Source of the DNA: JADJPF01 sp964492845
Lineage (GTDB): Bacteria > Acidobacteriota > Blastocatellia > Chloracidobacteriales > JADJPF01
Direction: 5' to 3'
Assembly: GCA_964492845.1 (NCBI GenBank)
Contig: CAZBMZ010000028.1
Span: 1 to 64,000, forward strand
DNA length: 64,000 nt
Shown: in pieces, positions 52,123 to 61,109 of the stretch
Position numbering within the stretch: position 1 is the stretch's first letter
Layout of the letters: each line of letters begins with the position of its first letter
Translations under genes and position numbers: made by a program
Notes under the pieces: generated by a model
The model's database searches: none
The model's input: only the letters and a program-made list of their open reading frames with translations
Told to the model about the DNA's origin: nothing

Positions 52123-53232
52123 TTAAACAAAATTAGGGGCATTTTGTGGGTGTCTAATTGCCCAAAGAGTTTTATTAAGCTGATGACATCGGCAAATAGG
52201 CTGACATTTGCTAATATCAATACTTTCAATCACTTTTTGTCTTTGTTCACTTTCCCAAATTTCCTTAAATGTATTTACTGATAAATCACCTAAACAAAAC
52301 TCTGGAAGTCCTCTAGTTTGAGAACAATAATAAACTTTTTTGTTTGCTTCAATAACTGGAAAGAAAGTTGAGTAGCATTTCTTATAAGTGCTACGCTCAT
52401 AATCAGGAGATAAAACCCCTGTAAATTGATCTTCTTTAACAAAAACCTTAAAAGTATCTGTTTCTAATTCTTTAGCTTTACGGATTAAGGGTAAAGCATT
52501 ACGGAAAAACTCTTCTTCATATTGTTTATCTTTTGACATTGGATGCCAAATTACAGGTTTAATTTGGAAATAATCTACTCCGGTTTCCCTTACACGTTTT
52601 GCACCTTCATAAACTTCTTCCCAATTTTCTGGGCAAACAGCAATACCAGCACCAATATGAATTTTAGAGTTTTGTATTTTCTTTTCTTCTGCTAGTCCTG
52701 CTAAATGACCTAAAACCTTTTCAAAATCATCTACCTTATGGATTTCTTGACGAGTTTTTGCTGTTCCTGAATTTAAGGAAATTCTAATCCAACTTAAATT
52801 AGCTGCTACTACCTTGGCACGTTCCCTAGTTAGTAGTCCTCCATGAGTAATTGCAGCAACATCAATACCTTTTTTCTTTGTATACTCAATAAAATCCATT
52901 AATTCTGGGTTAACAAAAGGCTCTCCACTTCCAGAAAATATCATAGATTTAGTGCCTAAAGTGGCTAGTTCATCACAAAGACCCTGGTAAAATTCAAAAG
53001 ACATTATGCTATTGTCAGGATACATTTTAAGGGATTTTTTATCACCTTTATGAGTACCAAAATAACCGCCATGCATACACCAAGTACAAAAATGATTACA
53101 TAAAGTAGAAGGGCCTAACTCCATTGTAATAGGATAGACGTTTTCTCCCTTCCACCAACCATACATTGTTTCCATATGAGAAAACAATTTTAGAGGTGTA
53201 AAAGGATCTGTTTTTAGGTCTGCTTGATGCAT
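52123..53232 (-). CDS. Radical SAM protein with SPASM-type C-terminus
   Basis: The radical SAM iron-sulfur motif CxxxCxxC is at C45, C49, C52 (LCNHFCTWC). The fold continues with MIFSGSGEPFVNPEL and ISLNSG. A SPASM-like cluster region at the C-terminus has several cysteines (KKCYST, YYCSQT, FCLGDL, KCQPICRCHQ), so one or two auxiliary 4Fe-4S clusters are likely. Such proteins modify peptides, sugars or anaerobic sulfatases; the substrate is unknown. There is no peptide precursor gene next to it. AAGGAG is 8 nt from the ATG. Confidence 0.85.
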   Translation of the reverse strand: MHQADLKTDPFTPLKLFSHMETMYGWWKGENVYPITMELGPSTLCNHFCTWCMHGGYFGTHKGDKKSLKMYPDNSIMSFEFYQGLCDELATLGTKSMIFSGSGEPFVNPELMDFIEYTKKKGIDVAAITHGGLLTRERAKVVAANLSWIRISLNSGTAKTRQEIHKVDDFEKVLGHLAGLAEEKKIQNSKIHIGAGIAVCPENWEEVYEGAKRVRETGVDYFQIKPVIWHPMSKDKQYEEEFFRNALPLIRKAKELETDTFKVFVKEDQFTGVLSPDYERSTYKKCYSTFFPVIEANKKVYYCSQTRGLPEFCLGDLSVNTFKEIWESEQRQKVIESIDISKCQPICRCHQLNKTLWAIRHPQNAPNFV

Positions 53233-53274
53233 GTGTAATACTCCTTGAAAGAAAACAAATTGTTAAAACTTGGT

Positions 53275-53304
53275 ATGGTATGTTTTTATTAAAGTCTTTG
53301 TCAA
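53275..53304 (-). promoter_or_regulatory. Promoter of the radical SAM gene
   Basis: On the minus strand a perfect TTGACA (53304-53299) is 18 bp from TACCAT (53280-53275), about 40 bp upstream of the ATG at 53232. Confidence 0.45.
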
Positions 53305-53349
53305 CCATCATTGGAAAGCTTAAAAGCTTGCTATTTACTAGATAATAAA

Positions 53350-54288
53350 CTATTTATCTCTTGAAACTACTTTTCGGAAGTATTCAATAGTTTTCTCTAA
53401 GCCCTGGTCAACTGGTATTGTAGGTTGCCAATCAAGCTTTTCTTTTGCCAAAGTAATATCAGGTCGTCGTCTAGTAGGATCATTTTCTGGTAACGGCTTA
53501 AATACAACTTTTGATTGGCTTTGAACCATTTTTATTATTTTTTGAGCAAGTTCTAAAACTGTATATTCTTCAGGATTACCTAAATTTACTGGCCCAATAA
53601 ACTCATCCTTGTTCATCATCTTTATCATTCCTGATACTAAATCATCTACATAGCAAAAAGAGCGTGTTTGTGAACCATCACCATAAACCGTAATATCTTG
53701 GTTTCTTAATGCTTGGACAATAAAATTTGACACTACCCGACCATCATTTTCATGCATAAATGGGCCATAAGTGTTAAAAATACGAATAATACGAATATCA
53801 ACTTTATTTTGCCTGTAATAATCCATCATTAAGGTTTCTGCTGTACGTTTTCCTTCGTCATAACAGCTACGTATTCCAATTGGATTAACATTACCCCAGT
53901 ATTCTTCTTTTTGTGGGTGTTGTAGTGGGTCACCATAAACTTCTGAAGTTGACGCTTGTAAAATACGTGCTTTTACTCTTTTGGCTAGTCCTAGCATATT
54001 TAATGTGCCTAAAATATTAGTTTTAATTGTTTTAACAGGGTTATATTGATAATGGACTGGTGAAGCGGGACAGGCTAAGTTATAAATTTGGTCAACTTCT
54101 AGGAAAATTGGTTGAGTAATATCATGTCGGATTAACTCAAAATTTGGATATGTAAGCAAATCCGCAATATTACTTTTTTGACCAGTAAAAAAATTGTCTA
54201 AGCAGATAACTTCATTTCCTGCTTCAATTAGACGATGACAAAGATGAGTTCCAATAAAACCAGCACCACCAGTAACTAATATTCTCAC
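53350..54288 (-). CDS. UDP-glucuronate decarboxylase-like NAD-dependent sugar epimerase/dehydratase
   Basis: An extended short-chain dehydrogenase. It has the Rossmann motif GGAGFIGTHL (7-16), NLACPASPVHYQYNP, the catalytic STSEVYGDP and SCYDEGKRTAE (YxxxK), and the IRIFNTYGP motif. These features are typical of UXS-type enzymes, which form UDP-xylose from UDP-glucuronate for surface polysaccharides. Length (312) fits. The start is GTG at 54288. It is 117 bp upstream of the radical SAM gene, with its own promoter between, so a functional link is uncertain. Confidence 0.88.
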   Translation of the reverse strand: MRILVTGGAGFIGTHLCHRLIEAGNEVICLDNFFTGQKSNIADLLTYPNFELIRHDITQPIFLEVDQIYNLACPASPVHYQYNPVKTIKTNILGTLNMLGLAKRVKARILQASTSEVYGDPLQHPQKEEYWGNVNPIGIRSCYDEGKRTAETLMMDYYRQNKVDIRIIRIFNTYGPFMHENDGRVVSNFIVQALRNQDITVYGDGSQTRSFCYVDDLVSGMIKMMNKDEFIGPVNLGNPEEYTVLELAQKIIKMVQSQSKVVFKPLPENDPTRRRPDITLAKEKLDWQPTIPVDQGLEKTIEYFRKVVSRDK

Positions 54289-54411
54289 AACTTTTTCCCT
54301 TTTTACTAAAATTTTTCTTACTTATATTACCAGTTCAAACTAAAACAATGATATTTTACACATTAAAAAAAAAGATTAAACTAAATATCTCTTTAACAAA
54401 TAGGAACAGCT

Positions 54412-55008
54412 ATGAAAAATAATCAAAAACAGCAGCAAAAACAAAGAACTAGTAAAAAGGCTGTTGCTAAAGATGCTCAAATTTCTTTAATTAATTCCCC
54501 TATTTATGAATGTTTAATGCCTCAAGACCTTTTTGAGAGTGGAATAGGTCATATTGTTGTAAGCCGAAAACTAGAAAATGAAAATATTCTTATAGCTATG
54601 TTTTTACTAGATATATTTTGTTTAGGAGTTAAAGATACTTTTATTAAGGAAATTTCTTTAGCTGAATATAATAATATTGTTAATACCTTAGAAGAAGACC
54701 AAACATTTAATTCTATATTACCTTCTTATGCTTGCAAACTAATAGAAAACTTAGTGGACTATTCTAAAAATTTGGGTTTTAAGCCTCACCCAGAGTATAA
54801 AAAAGCACAAGAAATTTTTGGAGGTATAGATGTAAATGAATGCAAAGAACAATTCTTTTTTGGTAAAGACGGCAAACCTTTTTATATAAATGGCCCATAT
54901 GATGATGCTAATAAAATTAGAAAAATCTTAAGTAAACTTACTAATAAACTTGGTGCTAGTGGCTTTAATTTTACTTTTGTTCCATCAGATATGTTTGATG
55001 AAGATTAG
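54412..55008 (+). CDS. Protein of unknown function
   Basis: I cannot assign a function. The N-terminus (1-25) is low-complexity Gln/Lys-rich. The rest is globular with notable elements: YECLMPQDLFESGIGHIVVSRK, FLLDIFCLGVKD and a conserved-looking Cys-rich spot (NECKEQFFFGKDGKPFYINGP). There is no signal peptide or transmembrane segment. The sequence looks like a soluble alpha/beta protein, and codon use matches neighbours. The gene is divergent from the UXS gene and is followed 72 bp later by a small protein gene. Confidence 0.55.
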   Translation: MKNNQKQQQKQRTSKKAVAKDAQISLINSPIYECLMPQDLFESGIGHIVVSRKLENENILIAMFLLDIFCLGVKDTFIKEISLAEYNNIVNTLEEDQTFNSILPSYACKLIENLVDYSKNLGFKPHPEYKKAQEIFGGIDVNECKEQFFFGKDGKPFYINGPYDDANKIRKILSKLTNKLGASGFNFTFVPSDMFDED

Positions 55009-55080
55009 AAAAGAAAAAATTACTGCTAGCGAAATAAAAATTAATATAGGAAAATAGATTATCAAAACTAAGGAAAACTT

Positions 55081-55404
55081 ATGACAGAACAAGACCAATT
55101 ATTACTAAAAGAATTGTTACAAAAAAAACTTCATAACACTTTAACAGTGGACGAAGAAGTAATCTTAAACAGCCTAGTAGCTAAAAAAACTGGCCGCACG
55201 CCCTCAGCACCAGAACCTTTATCTAATTTGTCAATGGGACTCTCAGCATTAGATAATTTAATGAATAGCACAGATTCATTAAACAGTACTTTAGAAGAAA
55301 TGTCAGGCAAGGTTAATAACAAAGTAGGGCAGGCAGAAGCTAAACAAGCTATAGCAGAAGAAGATCAGAAAACAAAACAGAAAAAAGGGTGGTTTAATTG
55401 GTAG
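55081..55404 (+). CDS. Small hydrophilic protein of unknown function
   Basis: A 107-residue, Leu/Ser/Glu-rich, charged protein with no transmembrane segment and a Trp-rich end (KKGWFNW). A helical N-terminus (1-35) with a glutamine/leucine-rich start and a mid part LSALDNLMNSTDSLNSTLEEM suggest an amphipathic helix or coiled coil. AAGGAAAA precedes the ATG. It is probably co-transcribed with the preceding unknown gene and ends at a strong terminator. Confidence 0.5.
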   Translation: MTEQDQLLLKELLQKKLHNTLTVDEEVILNSLVAKKTGRTPSAPEPLSNLSMGLSALDNLMNSTDSLNSTLEEMSGKVNNKVGQAEAKQAIAEEDQKTKQKKGWFNW

Positions 55405-55407
55405 TAA

Positions 55408-55440
55408 TAATACAAGGAAGATGTTTTCTTCCTTGTATTA
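55408..55440. terminator. Bidirectional terminator, 14-bp perfect stem
   Basis: TAATACAAGGAAGA (55408-55421), a 5-nt loop TGTTT, and its exact complement (55427-55440). It lies between the convergent small gene and the EF-G paralogue. Confidence 0.85.
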
Positions 55441-55452
55441 TTAAAAGAAAAA

Positions 55453-57558
55453 TTAATCTTCTTCGCTAACTCTGACACGGCCCTCAGCTTGAGCTTCAGC
55501 AATTACTTTTTGTGCAATTAGTGCTGGCACTTCGTCATAGTGAGAAAACTCCATTGAATAGCTACCACGAGCAGCAGTAATAGAATTTAAGGTAGGTTGA
55601 TAATTAAGCATTTCTGATAAAGGCACTTGAGCTTTAATTACTTGTTGAGAGCCGCGAGCGTCCATACCTTGAATGCGTCCACGTCTGGAATTAAGATCGC
55701 CCATTAAATCTCCAGAAAACTCTTGTGGTGCAACAACTTCTATATTCATTACTGGTTCTAATAAAATAGGTTTAGCTTTTTCCATAGCGTTACGGAAAGC
55801 TTTACGACCTGCTATCTTAAATGAAAGTTCGTCAGAATCTACTGGGTGGTAAGATCCATCAATTAATTCTACCTTAAAGTCAACTACAACATAACCTGCT
55901 AAAGTTCCGCTTTCTGAAGCTTCTACAATACCTTTTTCAATTGCAGGGCGGAAATTGGCTGGGACTGAGCCACCAAAGATTTTGTCTACAAACTCAAAAC
56001 CTGCTCCACGAGGTTGTGGTTCAAAAATACATTTACAATCGCCAAATTGCCCACGTCCACCAGATTGCTTTTTATGTCGTCCTTGTACTTCAACACGCGC
56101 TTTAATAGTTTCTTTGTAAGGTACTTTTGGAGTATGTAGTTCTACTTCTACACTATAACGACGTTTTAATTTTTCTACTGCTGCTTCTACGTGCAATTGT
56201 CCTGAACCAGAAAGTAAAAATTGTTTTGTTTGCATATCTCGGGTATAGCGAAGAGCTTGATCTTCTTCTAGCATTTTGCCCAACGCTGTAGAAAGCTTGT
56301 CTTCGTCTTGTCTTGATTTAGGTACAATAGCAAAGTTGATAGCAGGTTCTGGAAAACGTACAGCTTGATAAAGAATTGGAGTAGCTTTATCGGAAAATGT
56401 ATCACCTGTTGCTGTTTCTTTTAATTTAGTAACAGCAATAATGTCTCCAGCATTTGCCTCTGTGATTTTCTCCATTTTATTGCCTTGAATTACGTGGATT
56501 GGCCCAAGTCTTTCTTGCACACCTTTACTTAAGTTATAGACTGTAGCATCGGCTTTAATTACACCAGAATAAATTTTACATAAAGTAATTTTGCCAAATT
56601 GATCTGCAACCGTTCGGAAAACAAAAGCTGAATAAGGCTCAGAACTATCAATTTTACGGCTAACTTCTTCTGCATCAGCTTCATTACTAGATTTTCCTGT
56701 AACTTCAACAAAATCTGCTGGAGAAGGTAAGTAATTAACAATAGCATCCATTAAGCTTTGGCTGCCCATATTGCTCATAGCAGAGGTTGCAAATACAGGA
56801 ACTAAACGTCTTTCTAAAATAGCTATTCTAATACCAGGCAAAATATCTTCATCTGGTAAAGTTCCTAGCTCAAAAAACTTTTCTAATAAAGCATCATTAC
56901 CTTCAGCTATCATTTCAATTAAAGCTTCTCTTGCCGAACTAGCTTCATCCTGCATATCTGCTGGTACATCTACTTCTTTCATTTTACCGCTACCATCGGT
57001 TTCAAAGGTAAAGGCTTTCATCTTAACTAAATCTACTACACCACGAAAAGCTTTTTCACTTCCTATAGGTAAATGTACAGCTATAGCAGCACGTCCAAAA
57101 ACCTCATTTATTGAAGCTAAAGTATTTTTAAAGTCGGCACGTTCATACTCCATCTTATTGATTACAATAGCTCTAGGTAGGTTAAATTCTTCTGCATAAG
57201 ACCAAGCTTTTTCCGTACTTACACCGATACCACTAACAGCATCAATAACAAATAAAGCGGTATCACATACACGAAGCGCGCCACGTGCTTCATGTATAAA
57301 AGCACTAGCTCCAGGAGTATCTAAAAAGTTTATTTTATTGCCTTTCCACTCAACATAAGCTGGGGTGGTTAAAATTGACATTTTTCGAGCAATTTCTACT
57401 TCATCAATATCTGTTGGAGCCGTACCATCAGCAACACGCCCTAAACGGTTAACTGCTCCAGAGCTAAAAAGCATTGCCGCAATCAATGAGGTTTTTCCTG
57501 CTTGACCATGACCGACAACGCCGATATTGCGAATTTCCTGTGTTGCGTAGACCTTCAT
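55453..57558 (-). CDS. Elongation factor G-like translational GTPase (EF-G paralogue)
   Basis: A five-domain EF-G-type protein of 701 residues. The G1 loop is GHGQAGKTS (16-24) and G3 is DTPG. The switch I region lacks the RGITI of housekeeping EF-G (it reads ARKMSILTTPAYVEW), and G4 is NKME (E137) where nearly all GTPases have NKxD. Domains II-V are present, with the C-terminal HYDEVPALIAQKVI. This is a fusA2-type paralogue rather than the canonical EF-G. Its role could be a stress-related or ribosome-recycling function, but is unproven. It is transcribed away from the rplU promoter. Confidence 0.85.
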   Translation of the reverse strand: MKVYATQEIRNIGVVGHGQAGKTSLIAAMLFSSGAVNRLGRVADGTAPTDIDEVEIARKMSILTTPAYVEWKGNKINFLDTPGASAFIHEARGALRVCDTALFVIDAVSGIGVSTEKAWSYAEEFNLPRAIVINKMEYERADFKNTLASINEVFGRAAIAVHLPIGSEKAFRGVVDLVKMKAFTFETDGSGKMKEVDVPADMQDEASSAREALIEMIAEGNDALLEKFFELGTLPDEDILPGIRIAILERRLVPVFATSAMSNMGSQSLMDAIVNYLPSPADFVEVTGKSSNEADAEEVSRKIDSSEPYSAFVFRTVADQFGKITLCKIYSGVIKADATVYNLSKGVQERLGPIHVIQGNKMEKITEANAGDIIAVTKLKETATGDTFSDKATPILYQAVRFPEPAINFAIVPKSRQDEDKLSTALGKMLEEDQALRYTRDMQTKQFLLSGSGQLHVEAAVEKLKRRYSVEVELHTPKVPYKETIKARVEVQGRHKKQSGGRGQFGDCKCIFEPQPRGAGFEFVDKIFGGSVPANFRPAIEKGIVEASESGTLAGYVVVDFKVELIDGSYHPVDSDELSFKIAGRKAFRNAMEKAKPILLEPVMNIEVVAPQEFSGDLMGDLNSRRGRIQGMDARGSQQVIKAQVPLSEMLNYQPTLNSITAARGSYSMEFSHYDEVPALIAQKVIAEAQAEGRVRVSEED

Positions 57559-57864
57559 TAAAACCCTCCACGTATGATTTAAATTACTTGATTAATATAG
57601 TATTGCAGGATTAATTGGGAAATGCCCATAATGGCATACTTACTAGTGCTTTTCAAGCAAACTTTTACAAAAATTCTTTTAACTTTCTTAATAAAAATCA
57701 CTATTAAACAGAATTTTTGTTCTATATATAAAAGGTAAAAATCAATTTTTAGGGCTGCTAAGATTGACGAAGAGTAGTAGCATCATTATAATTTGACACT
57801 TTACTAAAAAAGCATTCATTTAATTAACAAATAATGTAGTTAATCTTTGGGAGGTAATAAGGCT
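57559..57864. other. 306-bp divergent intergenic region between EF-G-like gene and rplU
   Basis: It holds the rplU promoter (57764-57792) and the untranslated leader. A small hairpin, ATGCC-CATAAT-GGCAT, lies around 57624-57639 on the side of the EF-G paralogue. I could not identify the promoter of that gene. No ORF is supported. Confidence 0.6.
57764..57792 (+). promoter_or_regulatory. Strong promoter of the rplU operon
   Basis: TTGACG (57764-57769), 17 bp, and a perfect TATAAT (57787-57792). The start is near 57799, giving a leader of about 65 nt before the rplU GTG. This is the best promoter in the window. Confidence 0.8.
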
Positions 57865-58170
57865 GTGGCTTACGCAGTTATTCTTTCTGGTGGCAAACAA
57901 TTCCGTGTAACTACTGGTGAAGTAGTTCGTATACCTACTTTAGACAAAGAAGTTGGTAGCGCGGTTGAACTAGAGGCTTTAACAATTTCTGATGGGGCAA
58001 CTATTCAAGTTGGTACTCCTTTATTAGATCAAAAAATTAAAGCTACTGTAGTCGAACACGGACGTGGAAAAAAAGTTATTGTTTTTAAGTTCAAGCGTCG
58101 TAAACAATTTAAGCGCAAACAAGGTCATCGTCAAAACTTTACCGCAGTGCGTATTGATGCAATTGCTTAA
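57865..58170 (+). CDS. rplU: 50S ribosomal protein L21
   Basis: A 101-residue L21 with the family pattern AYAVILSGGKQFRV, VGTPLLDQKIKATVVEHGRGKKV and FKFKRRKQFKRKQGHRQNFTAV. I take GTG 57865 as start. TTG 57847 is excluded because its frame includes the Shine-Dalgarno sequence GGGAGG (57849-57854), which is 10 nt from the GTG. It heads rplU-rpmA-obgE-nadD-rsfS-rlmH. Confidence 0.95.
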   Translation: MAYAVILSGGKQFRVTTGEVVRIPTLDKEVGSAVELEALTISDGATIQVGTPLLDQKIKATVVEHGRGKKVIVFKFKRRKQFKRKQGHRQNFTAVRIDAIA

Positions 58171-58217
58171 TCACTTAAAAGCTACAAACACAATAATTCT
58201 ATTAAGGAGAAATTTCT

Positions 58218-58499
58218 ATGGCACACAAAAAGGGTGTGGGTAGTTCTCGAAATGGTCGTGATTCACAAGCCCAACGTCTTGGGGTCAAACGCTTTGCGGG
58301 TCAACTAGTTTTAGGCGGTTCAATACTTGTTCGTCAACGTGGCACACAATATAAACCAGGAAAAAATGTTGGTATTGGCAAAGATGATACCCTTTATTCC
58401 AGAATAGATGGTGTTGTTAAATTTGAAGACAAAGGCCGTTTAGGAAAATATATTAGTGTTTATCCGGTACAACCAACAGCAACAGAAGCCGTAGCTTAA
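58218..58499 (+). CDS. rpmA: 50S ribosomal protein L27
   Basis: A 93-residue L27 that begins MAHKKGVGSSRNGRDSQ without the cleavable extension of Firmicutes, so the N-terminus reaches the peptidyl-transferase centre directly. RQRGTQYKPGKNVGIGKDDTLY is conserved. AAGGAG lies upstream of the ATG, 47 bp after rplU. Confidence 0.96.
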   Translation: MAHKKGVGSSRNGRDSQAQRLGVKRFAGQLVLGGSILVRQRGTQYKPGKNVGIGKDDTLYSRIDGVVKFEDKGRLGKYISVYPVQPTATEAVA

Positions 58500-58517
58500 G
58501 GCTAGATTTAGGTCTAA

Positions 58518-59537
58518 ATGGTATTTATTGATCGAGCTAAAATCTGGATTAAGGGCGGCGATGGTGGTAATGGTTGTGTAGCTTTTCGACGAGAAAAGTT
58601 TGTTCCTTACGGCGGCCCATCTGGGGGCAATGGCGGTCATGGTGGAAACGTTTACTTAGAAGCTACTAACCAATTAAATACCTTGCTACATTTTCGCTAT
58701 AATCCAGAATATCGCGCTCCTCGTGGCAAACACGGTCAAGGCAGTAACTGTACTGGACAAGATGGCGAAGATATTACAGTTAAAGTTCCTGTAGGAACTC
58801 TAATAGCAGATGCTGATACAGGAGAAACTTTAGCTGATTTTGTTGCAAGTGGTCAGCGAGTTTTACTTGCAAAAGGAGGTCGTGGAGGTCGTGGTAATGC
58901 TTCTTTTGCTACCTCAATTAATCGCGCTCCAAGACAACATGAAAAAGGAAAAGCAGGAGAAATCCTTCATCTTGAACTAGAACTTAAATTGCTAGCTGAT
59001 GTAGGAATTATAGGGTTTCCTAATGTAGGGAAATCAACTTTAATTTCTCGAATTTCTGCTGCTAAACCTAAGATTGCTGACTACCCTTTTACTACTTTAG
59101 TTCCTAATTTAGGTGTTGTTGATGCAGGTAATTATAGGTCTTTTGTTGTTGCTGATATTCCTGGTTTGGTAGCGGGAGCGCACGAGGGTGCTGGTCTTGG
59201 TTTACAGTTTCTTAGACATATTGAAAGAACCAAGCTTCTTTTGCATCTTATTGATATTTCAAATGCTAGTGGACGTGATCCATTAACAGATTATCAAGTA
59301 ATTACTGAAGAGCTAAAAAGTTACCGTACCAATTTAATAGACAAACCAGTAATTGTTATAGCAAACAAACTAGATGCTTTAGATGACGTTAGCAGGTTAG
59401 AAAAACTAGAAGTTTTTTGTCAGCAAAATAACTTAAAATTTCATAAAATTTCTGCTGTTGCAGGCACAGGCACACAAGAACTAATTCATATGATTACTAA
59501 AGAGCTAGATCTTTTAGCTGCTAGTGAAATTGATTAA
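58518..59537 (+). CDS. obgE: GTPase Obg/CgtA
   Basis: A ribosome-associated GTPase involved in 50S maturation and stringent response. The Gly-rich Obg fold (1-158: GGDGGNGCVAFRREKFVPYGGPSGG) precedes the G domain: GFPNVGKST, DYPFTT, DIPGLVAGAHEGAGLG, NKLD, and SAVAGTG. The C-terminal OCT domain is absent, as in many short Obg proteins. It sits 18 bp after rpmA. Confidence 0.96.
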   Translation: MVFIDRAKIWIKGGDGGNGCVAFRREKFVPYGGPSGGNGGHGGNVYLEATNQLNTLLHFRYNPEYRAPRGKHGQGSNCTGQDGEDITVKVPVGTLIADADTGETLADFVASGQRVLLAKGGRGGRGNASFATSINRAPRQHEKGKAGEILHLELELKLLADVGIIGFPNVGKSTLISRISAAKPKIADYPFTTLVPNLGVVDAGNYRSFVVADIPGLVAGAHEGAGLGLQFLRHIERTKLLLHLIDISNASGRDPLTDYQVITEELKSYRTNLIDKPVIVIANKLDALDDVSRLEKLEVFCQQNNLKFHKISAVAGTGTQELIHMITKELDLLAASEID

Positions 59538-59572
59538 GCTCAAATTTTTAATTTTGGGATTGTAGGCAAAAG

Positions 59573-60235
59573 ATGCGTGTAGGTGTTTTAGGAGGCACAT
59601 TTGATCCAATTCATTATGGGCATCTAAAAATAGCTGACCAGGTGCAAAAACTCTTTAATTGTGACCAAATTTTGCTGATGCCTGCTTATATACCACCACA
59701 TAAAATAAAAAATAACATCAGTTCTGCCTATCATCGTTATGCAATGGCAGTTCTAGCAACAAGTGAATTAGAAAAAATAGCTGTTTGTACTTTGGAATTA
59801 GAATCTCCAACACAACCCTTTACTGTACAAACAATTGCACAGCTAAAAAAGCAATTTACAAAAAAATTAGATTTGTTTTTTATCATGGGAACAGATCTAT
59901 TTAGAGAATTAAATAGTTGGTGGCGATATCAAGAACTAATAGAAAATTGTAATATTGTTGTTGTAACCCGACCAAACTACTTAGTAGATCTTTCTGAACG
60001 AAGTTTAGCTTTAAAAAAAGAAATTAAAGATTTAAGTAATATTTTTGAAGTAAATAGCTTAGAACTAACTTCTTCAACTATTTTTTTTACAAATCTAGTA
60101 GCAGAAAATATTTCCTCTACTACTATTCGCCTTTTAGTTTCTAGAAGGCAATCAATTACTGATTGTGTACCAAAACAGGTAGCAAATTATATTGTTAAAT
60201 ATCAGCTATATCAGGATTTATCAGGATCAGAATGA
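59573..60235 (+). CDS. nadD: Nicotinate-nucleotide adenylyltransferase
   Basis: Adenylylates nicotinate mononucleotide in NAD synthesis. The nucleotidyltransferase motif is GGTFDPIHYGH (7-17), with H14 and H17; the second motif is SSTTIRLLV, in the place of ISSTxIR. Length 220 is normal. Its stop codon overlaps the rsfS start (ATGA, 60232-60235). Together with nadB at 26.8 kb it gives the cell part of the de novo NAD route. Confidence 0.93.
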   Translation: MRVGVLGGTFDPIHYGHLKIADQVQKLFNCDQILLMPAYIPPHKIKNNISSAYHRYAMAVLATSELEKIAVCTLELESPTQPFTVQTIAQLKKQFTKKLDLFFIMGTDLFRELNSWWRYQELIENCNIVVVTRPNYLVDLSERSLALKKEIKDLSNIFEVNSLELTSSTIFFTNLVAENISSTTIRLLVSRRQSITDCVPKQVANYIVKYQLYQDLSGSE

Positions 60236-60621
60236 AAGAAATATTAAATTCAGCAATTAGCCTTTCACAAGCTCAGTTTTCAGACAGTCGAGTATCAGTA
60301 GCCATTCAATCTGCTATTGATAAAAAAGCTACTAATATTGTGGTTTTAGACTTAAGGGAAATAGCTTCTTTTACAGATTATTTTGTTATTTGTACTGCTC
60401 ATGCATCACGTCAAGTTCAAGCCATTGCTGATGAAGTAGAAGAACAGCTAAGAAAGCAAAATTCGCGTACTTCCCACATTGAAGGCTATCAGTCGGCTGA
60501 ATGGGTGTTGATGGATTATGGGGACTTTGTTGTTCATATTTTTGCTGAATCAGCAAGAGAATTTTATAATTTAGAGCGTTTGTGGCGCGATGCAGAACGT
60601 ACAGAAATACAAACAGAGTAG
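60232..60621 (+). CDS. rsfS: Ribosomal silencing factor RsfS
   Basis: Binds L14 and blocks subunit joining in nutrient limitation. The 129-residue protein has the family motifs VVLDLREIASFTDYFVICTA, ASRQVQAIADEV, EGYQSAEWVLMDYGDFVVHIF and YNLERLWRDA. It overlaps nadD by 4 bp, which suggests coupled translation. Confidence 0.95.
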   Translation: MKEILNSAISLSQAQFSDSRVSVAIQSAIDKKATNIVVLDLREIASFTDYFVICTAHASRQVQAIADEVEEQLRKQNSRTSHIEGYQSAEWVLMDYGDFVVHIFAESAREFYNLERLWRDAERTEIQTE

Positions 60622-60632
60622 CATTTTTGTAA

Positions 60633-61097
60633 ATGAAAATTTCATTAATATGGATTGATAAGACTAAAGATAAATATCTTTTAGAACTTATTGATGATTA
60701 TCTACATAGACTATCTAAGTACGTTAAATACAACATTTTAGAGCTTTCATCTATACGCGGACAAATCGATCGTAACAATGTACTTATAGCGGAAACTAAG
60801 CAAATACTTAATGCTCTTAACAAGGAAAGTTACAAGATTATCTTAGATGACAAAGGACAATCTTTTACATCTATAAATTTTGCCCGGTTTATAGAAAAGC
60901 ATCAAACCTTGTCAACTAAAGAATTAGCATTTATTATAGGTGGGCATTTTGGATTGTCAGATGAAGTTAAACAAAAAGGCGATTTAATAATGTCTTTATC
61001 TAGCTTAACTTTTACTCATGACATGGCTCGTTTAATACTAGTTGAGCAACTATATCGCGCTTATACAATTATAAATAATCATCCTTATCAAAAATAA
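60633..61097 (+). CDS. rlmH: 23S rRNA (pseudouridine1915-N3)-methyltransferase RlmH
   Basis: A SPOUT-class methyltransferase that modifies the pseudouridine in helix 69 that RluD produces, so this window encodes both steps. Features are LDDKGQSFTSINFARFIE, the knotted SAM site FIIGGHFGLSDEV and the C-terminal LSLSSLTFTHDMARLILVEQLYRAYTI. At 154 residues it is normal length. It is 11 bp after rsfS. Confidence 0.95.
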   Translation: MKISLIWIDKTKDKYLLELIDDYLHRLSKYVKYNILELSSIRGQIDRNNVLIAETKQILNALNKESYKIILDDKGQSFTSINFARFIEKHQTLSTKELAFIIGGHFGLSDEVKQKGDLIMSLSSLTFTHDMARLILVEQLYRAYTIINNHPYQK

Positions 61098-61109
61098 TTG
61101 TATAGCTAG

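Noticed and set aside
53096..53311. Minus-strand ORF overlapping the radical SAM start
   Set aside because: It covers the promoter and the first codons of the real gene, and the protein has no domain.
56771..57199. 142-residue ORF antisense to the EF-G paralogue
   Set aside because: The sense frame has conserved GTPase motifs throughout; the antisense product has none.
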